Source of the DNA: an uncultured Collinsella sp.
Lineage (GTDB): Bacteria > Actinomycetota > Coriobacteriia > Coriobacteriales > Coriobacteriaceae
Direction: 5' to 3'
NCBI GenBank assembly: GCA_900754745.1
Contig: CAAEEB010000065.1
Coordinates: 1-19,971 of the forward strand
Length of the DNA stretch: 19,971 bases
Part shown: piece by piece, positions 1 to 7,296 of the stretch
How positions within the stretch are numbered: the first letter of the stretch is position 1
Layout of the letters: every line of letters begins with the position of its first letter
Translations under genes and position numbers: made by a program
Notes under the pieces: model-generated
What the model was told of the DNA's origin: nothing
Database searches by the model: none
The model's input: the letters and a program-made list of their open reading frames with translations, nothing else

Positions 1-849
1 ACCGTGGGCTTTATGGGCGATGGCATCAACGACGCCGCCGCCATGCGCGCGAGCGACTGCGGCATCTCGGTCGATTCGGCCGTCGACATTGCCAAGGAAT
101 CCGCCGACATCATCTTGCTTCAGAAGGACCTGGGCGTGCTCGAGCGCGGCATCATCGAAGGCCGCCGCACCTACGGCAACCTGCTCAAATACCTCAAGAC
201 CACGGTGAGCTCCAACTTTGGCAACGTGCTGTCCGTGACCGTCGCGAGCCTGTTCCTGCCGTTTTTGCCCATGAGCGCCCTGCAGCTGGTACTGCTGTCG
301 CTGGTCTACGAGATCGCGTGCATCGCGCTGCCGTGGGACACCGTCGATGACGTCTGGACCGCCCGTCCGCGCTCCTGGGACGCCGCGTCCATCAAGGGCT
401 TTATGCTCGAGCTGGGCCCCGTGAGCTCGCTGTTTGACATCGTGACCTTCGCCGCGCTCTTCTTTGTGGTGTGCCCCGCCACCGTGGGCGCAAGCTGGCC
501 CGAGCTTGCCGCCGCGGGCGACGTCGCGGGTATGGCGACCTTCGCTGCACTCTTCCAGAGCGGCTGGTTTGTCGAGTCCATGTGGTCGCAGACACTCGTG
601 GTCCACATGCTGCGCTCCCCGCATCTGCCGAGCCCGCGCGACCACGCCGCGCCCGCACCGTGCGTTCTCACCGTGCTGGGTCTGGCGCTCGTCACCTGGC
701 TGCCGGCAAGCCCCATCGCCGATGCGCTCGGCCTCATGACACTGCCCGCGAGCTTTTTCGCGCTGCTCATCGGCATCGTCACCGCCTACATCGCGCTCAC
801 TCAGCTGGCAAAGCACCGCTACATTGCCCGCCACGGCGAGCTGCTTTAG
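1..849 (+). CDS. mgtA: Magnesium-translocating P-type ATPase, C-terminal part (5' end outside window)
   Basis: Open from base 1, so this is the last 282 residues of a protein normally near 900 residues. It begins in the P-domain with the GDGIND hinge motif, followed by a stretch (GISVD, VDIAKE, ADIILL) typical of MgtA/MgtB. About six membrane helices then follow, with the conserved SSNFGN segment, the LPFLPM helix end and the late FQSGWF and SQTLVVHM motifs of Mg2+ P-type ATPases. Known role of the family: ATP-driven Mg2+ import across the cytoplasmic membrane under low Mg2+. The stop is TAG, followed 34 bases later by a strong hairpin. The catalytic DKTGT site and the N-domain lie upstream, outside the window. 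No MgtA-type leader can be assessed. MgtA and MgtB cannot be told apart from this part alone. Confidence 0.93.
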   Translation, partial: TVGFMGDGINDAAAMRASDCGISVDSAVDIAKESADIILLQKDLGVLERGIIEGRRTYGNLLKYLKTTVSSNFGNVLSVTVASLFLPFLPMSALQLVLLSLVYEIACIALPWDTVDDVWTARPRSWDAASIKGFMLELGPVSSLFDIVTFAALFFVVCPATVGASWPELAAAGDVAGMATFAALFQSGWFVESMWSQTLVVHMLRSPHLPSPRDHAAPAPCVLTVLGLALVTWLPASPIADALGLMTLPASFFALLIGIVTAYIALTQLAKHRYIARHGELL

Positions 850-883
850 CACGGTGAGCCGCCACAGTAGACAGCCCAAGGGC

Positions 884-917
884 AAAACCACCACAAAGTC
901 CCCTTTGTGGTGGTTTT
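884..917. terminator. Bidirectional hairpin terminator; copy 1 of a palindromic repeat
   Basis: A perfect 15-bp stem (884-898 with 903-917) and a 4-base loop. The arms begin with AAAA and end with TTTT, so either strand gives a stem ending in a U run. It lies between the convergent mgtA gene (+) and the lipoprotein operon (-) and probably terminates both. The core CCACCACAAAG/CTTTGTGGTGG is shared with hairpins at 4616-4652 and 15054-15102. Confidence 0.85.
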
Positions 918-923
918 GGTGCG

Positions 924-1610
924 CTACGAGGCATTGGTCAGTCGGCTCCAAAGTTCGTCAATATCGATTTGGTCGCCGCCGCTCAGATAACCGGTGTGAA
1001 TAAAAGACTCACTATAGATATAGATGTCATGCGCGCTGTCGCCATCATCTTCGGTGTCGTAGGCCGAAATCACGTAACGGTTGCCGTCGAGCGCCTTGAC
1101 CAGCCAATACACGGAATCGTCGATTGTGCACTTCTCCTGCACTATCGACGCATCGCCGATTGCGCCGGTGAGCGCACGATCGCCCGTCGTATAGCCGCCC
1201 ACCGAGAGCAAAATCGCCACGCTATCGTCTCCGCCGCCCGGCTCAAGTTCCTCGTACTCGGACTCCGAAAGCGGTATCGCGCTGTTCGCAAGTTCGTCCA
1301 CGTCATCCGAAATCTTAGAAAAGGTAAAAGCGAAAAGTCCCGCGTCATCGGCGGCACCGTAGCCCACGCTCTCGCCTTGCCACTCATAGTTTTGATGCTT
1401 GAGCAGGCGCACTAGGTCGGCGCCGTCCAAGTTGATCGCAGCATAGACCGTCACGTTGGCGTTGTCGTCTACACAGGCGGCGTCCGCCGTGGTCGCCTTC
1501 TTGGCACCGCCCGCGCCGCCCAATCCGCCCGAGCAGCCAGCCAGCGCACAAGCCAGCGCACCCGCGCCTGCCACAAAGGCCGCACGGTTCATCGTCACTT
1601 CATTCATCAT
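924..1610 (-). CDS. Putative lipoprotein (paralogue of the upstream neighbour)
   Basis: 228 residues. The N-terminus has a short charged segment, a hydrophobic Ala-rich stretch and a lipobox LAGC with the cysteine at residue 26, so the product should be exported, lipid-modified and anchored on the outer face of the membrane. The mature part starts with a Gly-rich linker. No enzyme motif is recognised. It resembles the product of 1646-2404 along its length: both have a YxWQ motif, an LSxGGY/LQLSGY segment, a GxY strand and a final (I/T)GxxxxGG...IDE(L/F)W motif. The start is the first of two adjacent ATGs, preceded by GAGGAA at suitable spacing. It is the last gene of a minus-strand operon, 35 bases after its paralogue, and ends just before the hairpin at 884-917. 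Function unknown. Confidence 0.85.
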   Translation of the reverse strand: MMNEVTMNRAAFVAGAGALACALAGCSGGLGGAGGAKKATTADAACVDDNANVTVYAAINLDGADLVRLLKHQNYEWQGESVGYGAADDAGLFAFTFSKISDDVDELANSAIPLSESEYEELEPGGGDDSVAILLSVGGYTTGDRALTGAIGDASIVQEKCTIDDSVYWLVKALDGNRYVISAYDTEDDGDSAHDIYIYSESFIHTGYLSGGDQIDIDELWSRLTNAS

Positions 1611-1645
1611 GTTCGTTCCTCGCTATGGTATTGGCCACGTCGCAC

Positions 1646-2404
1646 CTAGCCGAGCACGCGTCCAGTCTTTTCCTGCCAAAATTCGTCTATCGTCGGAGCA
1701 CCGCCGCCCTGGGTAAACCTACCGGTCTTGATAGCCTCCTCGGTAATGAGATCCAAGCGGTAGTCACCGTTTTCCATCGGGCTCGCCATGGCAACGTGCC
1801 GCGCCATGTTGGAACCGTATACGCACGCGATCCATGAGCCCGAAGTAATCTGCGCCCGGTCCTCGACCGGCACGGAAAAGCCCGCGATAACATCCTCGCA
1901 GCTCGAATAGCCCGAAAGTTGCAGCGTGAACATCACGGTGCTTCCGGTGCCGCCCTTGTCGAGCTTTCCGATTTCGTCCTCGCCGAGCCATTCGGTCGCG
2001 CCGTCCTTGCTGATATTGCAGACGCTGAGCACGTGTCCCGCCTCGTCCTCGTACATCTCGAGCGCGTCTTGCCAGGTATAGCCCTGCTGCGAGGCAAACT
2101 TCTGCAACTGCCAGCCCTTAAGCTCGAGGAGCGCCGCGATGCTGATGTTGCGGTGCGCATCCCAGCAATCATCCGACCACGTATCGAACGCATCCGCCGA
2201 GCCGCTGTCCGCGCCCGAGCCGTTATCCGCGTCGCCGGAATCGCCCGACGTCGCACCCGCGTCCATCTTGTCCTTTACCGGGCGGTCGTCGTTAAAATCC
2301 GTCGCATCCTGCGCCCGCTGTCCGCCGCACCCCACAAGCGTCAGCAGCGCCGTTCCCGCCGCCGCGACAAATGCCGTGCGCGAAAGTACCGTCTCCCTCA
2401 TCAT
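1646..2404 (-). CDS. Putative lipoprotein (paralogue of the downstream neighbour)
   Basis: 252 residues from the chosen start. The frame is open to 2524, but the ATG ATG pair at 2399-2404 has an AAAGGA ribosome binding site and places a lipoprotein signal right at the N-terminus: RTAFVAAAG, then VGC with cysteine 26. The mature region opens with an Asp/Ser/Gly-rich linker (about residues 30-80), then a compact domain with GYTWQ, a LQLSGY strand and a C-terminal TIDEFW motif. This matches the pattern of the protein encoded at 924-1610, including the signal sequence (both have an R-A/T-A-F-V-A run), so the two look like a tandem duplication. No enzymatic residues are recognised. It lies 73 bases after the zinc-ribbon gene in the same operon. 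Function unknown; an envelope location is well supported. Confidence 0.84.
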   Translation of the reverse strand: MMRETVLSRTAFVAAAGTALLTLVGCGGQRAQDATDFNDDRPVKDKMDAGATSGDSGDADNGSGADSGSADAFDTWSDDCWDAHRNISIAALLELKGWQLQKFASQQGYTWQDALEMYEDEAGHVLSVCNISKDGATEWLGEDEIGKLDKGGTGSTVMFTLQLSGYSSCEDVIAGFSVPVEDRAQITSGSWIACVYGSNMARHVAMASPMENGDYRLDLITEEAIKTGRFTQGGGAPTIDEFWQEKTGRVLG

Positions 2405-2477
2405 TGTTCCTTTCCCGTTCTTTATCACCATGCCGAGAAACACACCCGGCATCGATTCACACATAAGCCGCCTCACG

Positions 2478-4040
2478 CTATTGACGAGGCAGCTCCGTCC
2501 AGCCAAAACCGGGCTCAAAGCCATCGCGTGTACCGATCACATCGCCCGAACCGTTGACCCAGGCCTGGTCGGCCATCACCGAGACCTCGACATCGGTGCC
2601 GTCGGGTCTGACGTAATGGTTGACCCCGCGAATGGCATCGGAATACGAGGCAGCGCCCGTCCCCACACCCGCGCTGGAAAAATTGGCGGCGCTGGCAGCC
2701 ATATTCGCGGCGTGCTGACGGTCGCTGCGATCGAACCACGCCTGCTGGTAGCTGTCGAACGCCGCCTGTTGCGAGGCATGCATCTGTTGCCAGGCTGCAA
2801 ACTGCTGTTGCTGCTGGGCAATGTTCATCTGCGTGCGTTGGCGCTGCTCAAGCACCATCTGTTGCTTTTGAGCTGACGCCTCGCGTGCAATCGCCGGATT
2901 GAGCCGCAGAGTCGACGCCATTGATGCAAGCGCCGTGGAGGCCGCCTCGTCCAGGCGACCTTCTGGCGCAACCAAACAGAAGCTGTCCCTGATACGCCAC
3001 TGCAGCAGGTCGGCCGCGCCCAGCTCGAACGACGCTCCGTCCGGGCAACCGCCTCGACCCGGGGGCTGTTCTTGCGCGACGCCCTGTCCCGCCGCTGCCG
3101 CCGCCCGGCGCTCGCGCAGGCGCTTGCCCAAAACACCGCCGATCAGCCCACTCGAAAGGCCCGCGCCCAGCAGCGCCTCGGCCCCAGCGGCAACACCTTT
3201 ACCCATAGAACCCGCGACGCCGCCGATTGAAAACATATAGCCCTCGACTTTGGCCGCCACCGCGAGCTCGGTGGGCACTGGAGCGCCCGTGAGCCGATAT
3301 CGACGCATGCGGCACTCATAGACCACATCACTCGGCTCCATCGAAAAGCCCTGGATCGCAAAGTCGTTTGCCGCCTCGCGCTTTACGCGGGCACGCTCGC
3401 GCTCGATATCGACCGCCGCGCTCGATGGGTACGGTTGCTCGGCAACAACCTCTGCCCGCGCGCCCAGCCGTGCTGCACAGGCCTGAGCCAGCTCGTCGCA
3501 AGCTGTCTCCACGTGCACAAACACCTTGCGTTCGGTTTGTGTGGGGATACGCTTGGCAACGGCACCCGCATCCACGTAGCAGAGCTCGGAGCGGTACATA
3601 ATCCGCTCACCCATCGGACCCGCCGCCGTCACGCCAACCGAAATCGGGCAGTCGAAACTGCCGCTGCGCTCAAGATACGCCTCTTCGATATGCCAGCCCC
3701 GCGGCAGCGCCACCTGCGCGAGTGCCTGGCCGCCAGAGGTATCGCATGCGGCATGAAGCTCAAGGTCACCGATGTGAGGCGCATCCGTCGTGGCCGCGTC
3801 ACGAGACGACGACGCGACGCCGGCAGTCTCCACCGGCGCATCGGCCGGCGCGTCCACGCTCGGGTCGCCGCTTTCGTCCGCATCGTCATCGGCAGTCGCC
3901 CCATCTGTAGCCCCCACGGCGCCCGAGTAGCCCACAACGCCCTCAAGTCGGACGCCGCACCCCGGGCAAAATCGCACCGGCACGCCGGCGACCCGAGGCA
4001 GCTGCGTCCCACACGCTGGGCAGAATCTCAAGTCACTCAT
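2478..4040 (-). CDS. Zinc-ribbon protein with Gln-rich C-terminal region
   Basis: 520 residues from the ATG at 4038-4040. An in-frame ATG nine bases earlier sits directly against the AGGG and is a poorer start. The N-terminus is a two-knuckle zinc ribbon, with Cys 7, 10, 25 and 28 in the contexts FCPACG and FCPGCG. An acidic Ala/Asp-rich linker follows (about 40-95), then a folded domain of unknown family (about 95-280). A Gly/Ala-rich hydrophobic segment follows (about 280-330) that could insert in or lie on the membrane. Next comes a Gln-rich, probably helical stretch (about 385-440), and the protein ends with a small domain containing VRPDGTDVEV and AWVNGSGDVI. It sits 20 bases after the small membrane protein gene and leads into the two lipoprotein genes. 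No catalytic motif is seen. A structural or assembly role at the membrane is inference only. Confidence 0.85.
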   Translation of the reverse strand: MSDLRFCPACGTQLPRVAGVPVRFCPGCGVRLEGVVGYSGAVGATDGATADDDADESGDPSVDAPADAPVETAGVASSSRDAATTDAPHIGDLELHAACDTSGGQALAQVALPRGWHIEEAYLERSGSFDCPISVGVTAAGPMGERIMYRSELCYVDAGAVAKRIPTQTERKVFVHVETACDELAQACAARLGARAEVVAEQPYPSSAAVDIERERARVKREAANDFAIQGFSMEPSDVVYECRMRRYRLTGAPVPTELAVAAKVEGYMFSIGGVAGSMGKGVAAGAEALLGAGLSSGLIGGVLGKRLRERRAAAAAGQGVAQEQPPGRGGCPDGASFELGAADLLQWRIRDSFCLVAPEGRLDEAASTALASMASTLRLNPAIAREASAQKQQMVLEQRQRTQMNIAQQQQQFAAWQQMHASQQAAFDSYQQAWFDRSDRQHAANMAASAANFSSAGVGTGAASYSDAIRGVNHYVRPDGTDVEVSVMADQAWVNGSGDVIGTRDGFEPGFGWTELPRQ

Positions 4041-4060
4041 CCCGCACATCCCTAATTTCG

Positions 4061-4510
4061 TTAGCTGTTTTTGATCGCGGCAAGCTGCCGCCATAACTCA
4101 TCGGCACCGTTAAGTCGGTACGCCGTCTTATCGAGCACGATGTTTTTGCCCTCAAGTTCTACCGATTGCTCCGAGCCATCCGTATAGACAAAGACGAGCG
4201 TTCGGCCGGCATCGCTCATCCGCTCATCCACCGCATCCCCCACGGTGCAGCCATCGAGCGCGGCAAAAGTCGATGCGACCAGTTCGGCATCGTCGGTCTC
4301 ATAGACCGTCCGCGCCTCCCCGTCCTCGATAAGCTTGACCGCCACCGGAACGGCAGCGCAGTCGTTGAGCGACACTTGCGCGGCAGTCTTTCCCTGAGCG
4401 CCATGGTCGCCGGCAACGTAAACTCGCATGAGTGTCACCGCTGCGGCAAAGACCACCACGGCGATAAGCGCGCCCGCAATTTTATTAGACGCGCAACCCC
4501 GAGACGCCAT
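4061..4510 (-). CDS. Small single-pass membrane protein, function unknown
   Basis: 149 residues from the ATG at 4508-4510, chosen because GGAGGGG lies 7 bases upstream. The frame stays open to 4624 but the longer N-terminus has no comparable site. One hydrophobic helix (about residues 11-30, KIAGALIAVVVFAAAVTLM) follows a short basic N-terminus, so the remaining roughly 115 residues are probably outside the cell. The outer domain has short beta-like segments (ARTVYETDDAELV, TLVFVYTDGSEQSVELEG, IVLDKTAYRLNG). It is the first gene of the four-gene minus-strand operon running to 924 and is separated by only 20 bases from the zinc-ribbon gene. The upstream intergenic stretch also holds the terminator of the preceding regulator gene, so the operon needs its own promoter; no convincing promoter was seen. 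Family not recognised. Confidence 0.8.
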   Translation of the reverse strand: MASRGCASNKIAGALIAVVVFAAAVTLMRVYVAGDHGAQGKTAAQVSLNDCAAVPVAVKLIEDGEARTVYETDDAELVASTFAALDGCTVGDAVDERMSDAGRTLVFVYTDGSEQSVELEGKNIVLDKTAYRLNGADELWRQLAAIKNS

Positions 4511-4615
4511 AGGTGCACCCCTCCGTTCTGCTCTGCTCAGCATCACATTCATATGCCTTTGAGCATCAAAACGGCAGGTGACAAATGTCTCATATTCATA
4601 TTTTTGCAGGTAAAA

Positions 4616-4652
4616 AACCACCACAAAGGTGCCTATCCCCTTTGTGGTGGTT
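4616..4652 (-). terminator. Rho-independent terminator of the LuxR-type regulator gene; repeat copy 2
   Basis: A 14-bp perfect stem (4616-4629 with 4639-4652) and a 9-base loop. On the minus strand it begins 2 bases after the TAG stop and runs into TTTTTT (A run at 4612-4617 on the plus strand), a classical terminator. On the minus strand the left arm and loop read CAAAGGGGATAGGCACC, nearly identical to the plus-strand repeat at 15068-15084 (CAAAGGGGACAGGCACC). Confidence 0.88.
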
Positions 4653-4654
4653 AG

Positions 4655-6199
4655 CTAGTCTTGGGGTGTCCAGGACCAGAAGAAGTTGATGAGGGCTACG
4701 CGCGAGGAGGCACCTGTCTTTTTGTTGATCGAAGCGATGTGGCGATAGAGCGTGGAGCGCGAAAGGAAGAGTGCCGCCGCCACGTCCTGCACGCTGTCGT
4801 CCGAAACGACCAGTGCCTCCAGAACATCGCGCTCGCGCTTGGTGAGCCCAAAGGCGGCAACGAAGCCATCGAGCCGATCGTCAAACGAAAGCTCCGGCGC
4901 CTCCAGGGGCACCGTGTCGGCCTGGCCGGGCTCACAGCTCACGCCAAGATCGTCGGTGGCAAGCGCCAGCCTGCCGCGCGTCGCCTCGCCCTCACCGTCT
5001 TGTCCAAACTGTCCCAACAGCGAAATCGCGATGCCAACAAACAGCACGAGCACGACGCTCACTGCCGCCAGCACGTTTTGACTCGAGATAATCGCCACTG
5101 CCGGAGCCGTCACGAGCATCGAGCAAACGTTGTTGATAACACGGCCCATGCACGGCCACAGATACGCCCAGCGGGCATACATCGAAATCGCGGCGAACTT
5201 CGCGGTGAAGAACACCACGAAAAAGCCCGTGCCAAGGTAAAAGATAATCGTGGCGGCAAGCGTGTTGCCACCGTTGCCATCGGTGATAAGTACAAAGAAC
5301 GAGAGCGTGGACAGCATGGCGGCGCACGTCATGATGATATTCATATACGAACGCCCACGCAGGTCATACAGGACGCCGGCGGCAAGGGCGCTCACAACCA
5401 GCAGCAAGCGCGGCCAGTCGCCCAGATCGATAGCGCCAGCGGCATGCGAGGTCGTAAGGCCGGCATTGGGGGCCGCGAACACGCCGGTGAGGCAAGCGGT
5501 CGCCACCGTCAGACGCACCACGGCACCCTGAAAGGCCGCCTTTGCCTCGGGGTCATCGTGCCACCTGGCGCCACGCTCCGACGCATCGACCGATAGCTCG
5601 GCAATCTCGACCTCGAACTCGGGCGCAGGCTCATCACGCAATTTAGCGCGGCGGACACCGTGAAGCAGCCCCACCAGCGCAATCGCACAGGCAATGAGAA
5701 CAGACTGCTGGGGAATGCCCGCAGGCATCACCATATGGTTGAGCACCTGCACCAAAATGCCCGCAGCATAGGAAACCGCCACGGCGCGCGCCAGGCAGGG
5801 CGTCTGCGCAAAACGCCGCGCAAGATTGGCATGGGCGGTCGATCCGCAATAGCCCAGGGCGCAGCACGCCACCAGGCCGCCGGCAATTACCACCTCAAAC
5901 CGCACTGCCATAATCATCAGCAGCAACGACGATACCAACAGCACGCCTGTAATATCGCTCGTCGCATCGATCGTCTGGGGACGGCGATAGTACAGAAATG
6001 GGCGCACGAAAAAGCCAATCACGCTCGCGCCGACAACGATGCTCTCGTAGATGACGACCTCACTCGATGGCACGAACTCGGCCATGCGCGCATCAAAGAA
6101 ATACTCGCACGCCAAAAACGTGAAGAAGAACAGCGCTAGGCACAAAATCTCCCGCATGCCCCGGCGCAAATATGCGGTTGTGTCTCCCAGGTCCCTCAT
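4655..6199 (-). CDS. Membrane-anchored LuxR-family transcriptional regulator
   Basis: 514 residues from the ATG at 6197-6199, which has a G-rich site (GTGGGGG) just upstream. An ATG at 6235 would add 12 residues but lies in a TTAAAATGG context without a ribosome binding site. Residues about 15-180 and 225-400 contain some ten to twelve hydrophobic helices split by a charged cytoplasmic segment (about 182-225), an MFS-like layout. The C-terminus (about 445-510) is a LuxR/GerE helix-turn-helix: GLTKRERDVLEAL, then DVAAALFLSRSTLYRHIASI and KTGASSR. Known of the class: Coriobacteriia carry many such fusions, thought to sense at the membrane and bind DNA with the tethered HTH; ligands are mostly unknown. 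It is transcribed alone and divergently from the zinc-ribbon/SPFH operon, which makes that operon a plausible target (inference). Confidence 0.9.
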   Translation of the reverse strand: MRDLGDTTAYLRRGMREILCLALFFFTFLACEYFFDARMAEFVPSSEVVIYESIVVGASVIGFFVRPFLYYRRPQTIDATSDITGVLLVSSLLLMIMAVRFEVVIAGGLVACCALGYCGSTAHANLARRFAQTPCLARAVAVSYAAGILVQVLNHMVMPAGIPQQSVLIACAIALVGLLHGVRRAKLRDEPAPEFEVEIAELSVDASERGARWHDDPEAKAAFQGAVVRLTVATACLTGVFAAPNAGLTTSHAAGAIDLGDWPRLLLVVSALAAGVLYDLRGRSYMNIIMTCAAMLSTLSFFVLITDGNGGNTLAATIIFYLGTGFFVVFFTAKFAAISMYARWAYLWPCMGRVINNVCSMLVTAPAVAIISSQNVLAAVSVVLVLFVGIAISLLGQFGQDGEGEATRGRLALATDDLGVSCEPGQADTVPLEAPELSFDDRLDGFVAAFGLTKRERDVLEALVVSDDSVQDVAAALFLSRSTLYRHIASINKKTGASSRVALINFFWSWTPQD

Positions 6200-6534
6200 G
6201 GTAACCCCCACCCGCTTTGTTGTCCGGAACACCATTTTAATAAAGAACCAATCTCAATATCGAAGCCAAGTTCGAAATGCTGCAAATTCGACCCCAGTCG
6301 TCCACATCACGCCGCGATTTTGAGCCGCATGACCCAGAAGGGGCACGCGCAACCTCTAGCCCGGCAAGGAGTGCCTTCAACTGCCACTCATTTAAGTACG
6401 TCCCCAATGAGTAGGTGAAAATGGGCCATGTGTCCCAGTTGTGGAGACTCGTTGAGCCGTCTGGGTATCGTGAAAGATCGCGCACTCCCCCATCATCAAA
6501 AGTGACACACGCTACCTGTTGATGGGAGGCAGCC
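6200..6534. other. Divergent intergenic region (335 bases) between regulator and zinc-ribbon operon
   Basis: Base composition is visibly richer in A+T than the flanking genes. It should hold the start of the minus-strand regulator transcript (an A/T-rich TATTAA around 6225-6240 on the minus strand is a weak -10 candidate) and the promoter of the plus-strand operon, for which no convincing -35/-10 pair was found. GGGCCATGTGTCCCA at 6423-6437 resembles GGGCCACATGTCCCA at 14977-14991 (13 of 15 bases). A hairpin just before the start codon at 6535 is listed separately. A minus-strand open frame crosses the region but has no supporting signals. No RNA gene seen. Confidence 0.5.
6489..6526 (+). promoter_or_regulatory. 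Leader hairpin overlapping the Shine-Dalgarno of the DUF4428 gene
   Basis: CCCATCA (6489-6495) is complementary to TGATGGG (6520-6526). The right arm includes the first G residues of the GGGAGG ribosome binding site at 6524-6529, five bases before the ATG at 6535. The seven-bp stem has a 24-base loop, so stability is modest; regulation of translation by this fold is a possibility only. Confidence 0.3.
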
Positions 6535-7272
6535 ATGGGCTTCTTTGACAAGATGTTCGAGAAGAAAGAGTGCGCGATTTGCGGTACCGAACTGGGGCTT
6601 TTGGGAAAGACCAAGATCAACGAAGGCTACCTGTGCAAAGAGTGCGTCGGCAAGCTCTCCCCCTTCTTTGGCGGCTATCGCTCCAGCACCGCGGACGATA
6701 TCCGTGAGCAGCTCGCCTACCGCGAGGCCAACGTCGAGCGCCTGGCCTCGTTCAACCCCACGCGCACGCTCTCTGCCGGGCGCACCAACATCATGCTCGA
6801 CGAAGACGCGGGCCTGCTGATCATTACCTCGCAGAGCCGCTGGCGCGACGCCAACCCCGACATTATCGAGTTCTCGCAGGTACTCGGCTGCGATATGGAT
6901 ATCGACGAGCATCGCACCGAGATTTACCGCGAGACAAAGGACGGCGAGCGCGAGAGCTACAACCCGCCGCGCTACGACCTGGATTACGACTTTAATCTGA
7001 CCATCCACGTCAACACGCCGTACTTTACCGAGATCAACCTACGCGTAAACGACTCCACCATCGATCAGCGCGGTTCCATCGAATACCGCGAGGCCAAGCG
7101 CCAGGCAACCGAGGTCCGCGACGCACTGGTGCAGCTGCGTCAGGAAACGCGCGACAGCGTCGTGGCCGCTAAGGCCCCCAAGACCGCGGTCACCTGCCCC
7201 TTCTGCGGCGCAACCACCATTCCCGATGCCAGCGGGCGCTGCGAATACTGCGGCGGCGCCATCGGCGCATAG
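6535..7272 (+). CDS. DUF4428 zinc-ribbon protein
   Basis: 245 residues, start supported by GGGAGG five bases upstream. The N-terminus (residues 13-37) is a treble-clef/zinc-ribbon unit with Cys 13, 16, 34 and 37 (CAIC...CKEC) that fits DUF4428. The middle (about 60-200) is an uncharacterised domain with beta-rich text (TNIMLDEDAGLLIITSQSR, FNLTIHVNTPYFTEINLRV), like a PH-type or lipid-facing fold in general look, though this is not certain. The C-terminus carries a second zinc ribbon with Cys 221, 224, 236 and 239 (CPFCG...CEYCGG). There is no signal peptide or membrane helix, so it is cytoplasmic. It is first in an operon with a TFIIB-type zinc-ribbon membrane protein and an SPFH protein, suggesting it joins a membrane-associated complex. 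Function experimentally unknown. Confidence 0.88.
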   Translation: MGFFDKMFEKKECAICGTELGLLGKTKINEGYLCKECVGKLSPFFGGYRSSTADDIREQLAYREANVERLASFNPTRTLSAGRTNIMLDEDAGLLIITSQSRWRDANPDIIEFSQVLGCDMDIDEHRTEIYRETKDGERESYNPPRYDLDYDFNLTIHVNTPYFTEINLRVNDSTIDQRGSIEYREAKRQATEVRDALVQLRQETRDSVVAAKAPKTAVTCPFCGATTIPDASGRCEYCGGAIGA

Positions 7273-7296
7273 CCTCCGGCACGGAAAGGACCGATC

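Noticed and set aside
6237..6620. Minus-strand open frame crossing the divergent intergenic region
   Set aside because: Overlaps the start of the DUF4428 gene antisense and has no ribosome binding site; its text (for example WPIFTYSLGTYLNEWQLKAL) looks somewhat protein-like but matches no family I know. A gene remnant cannot be excluded.
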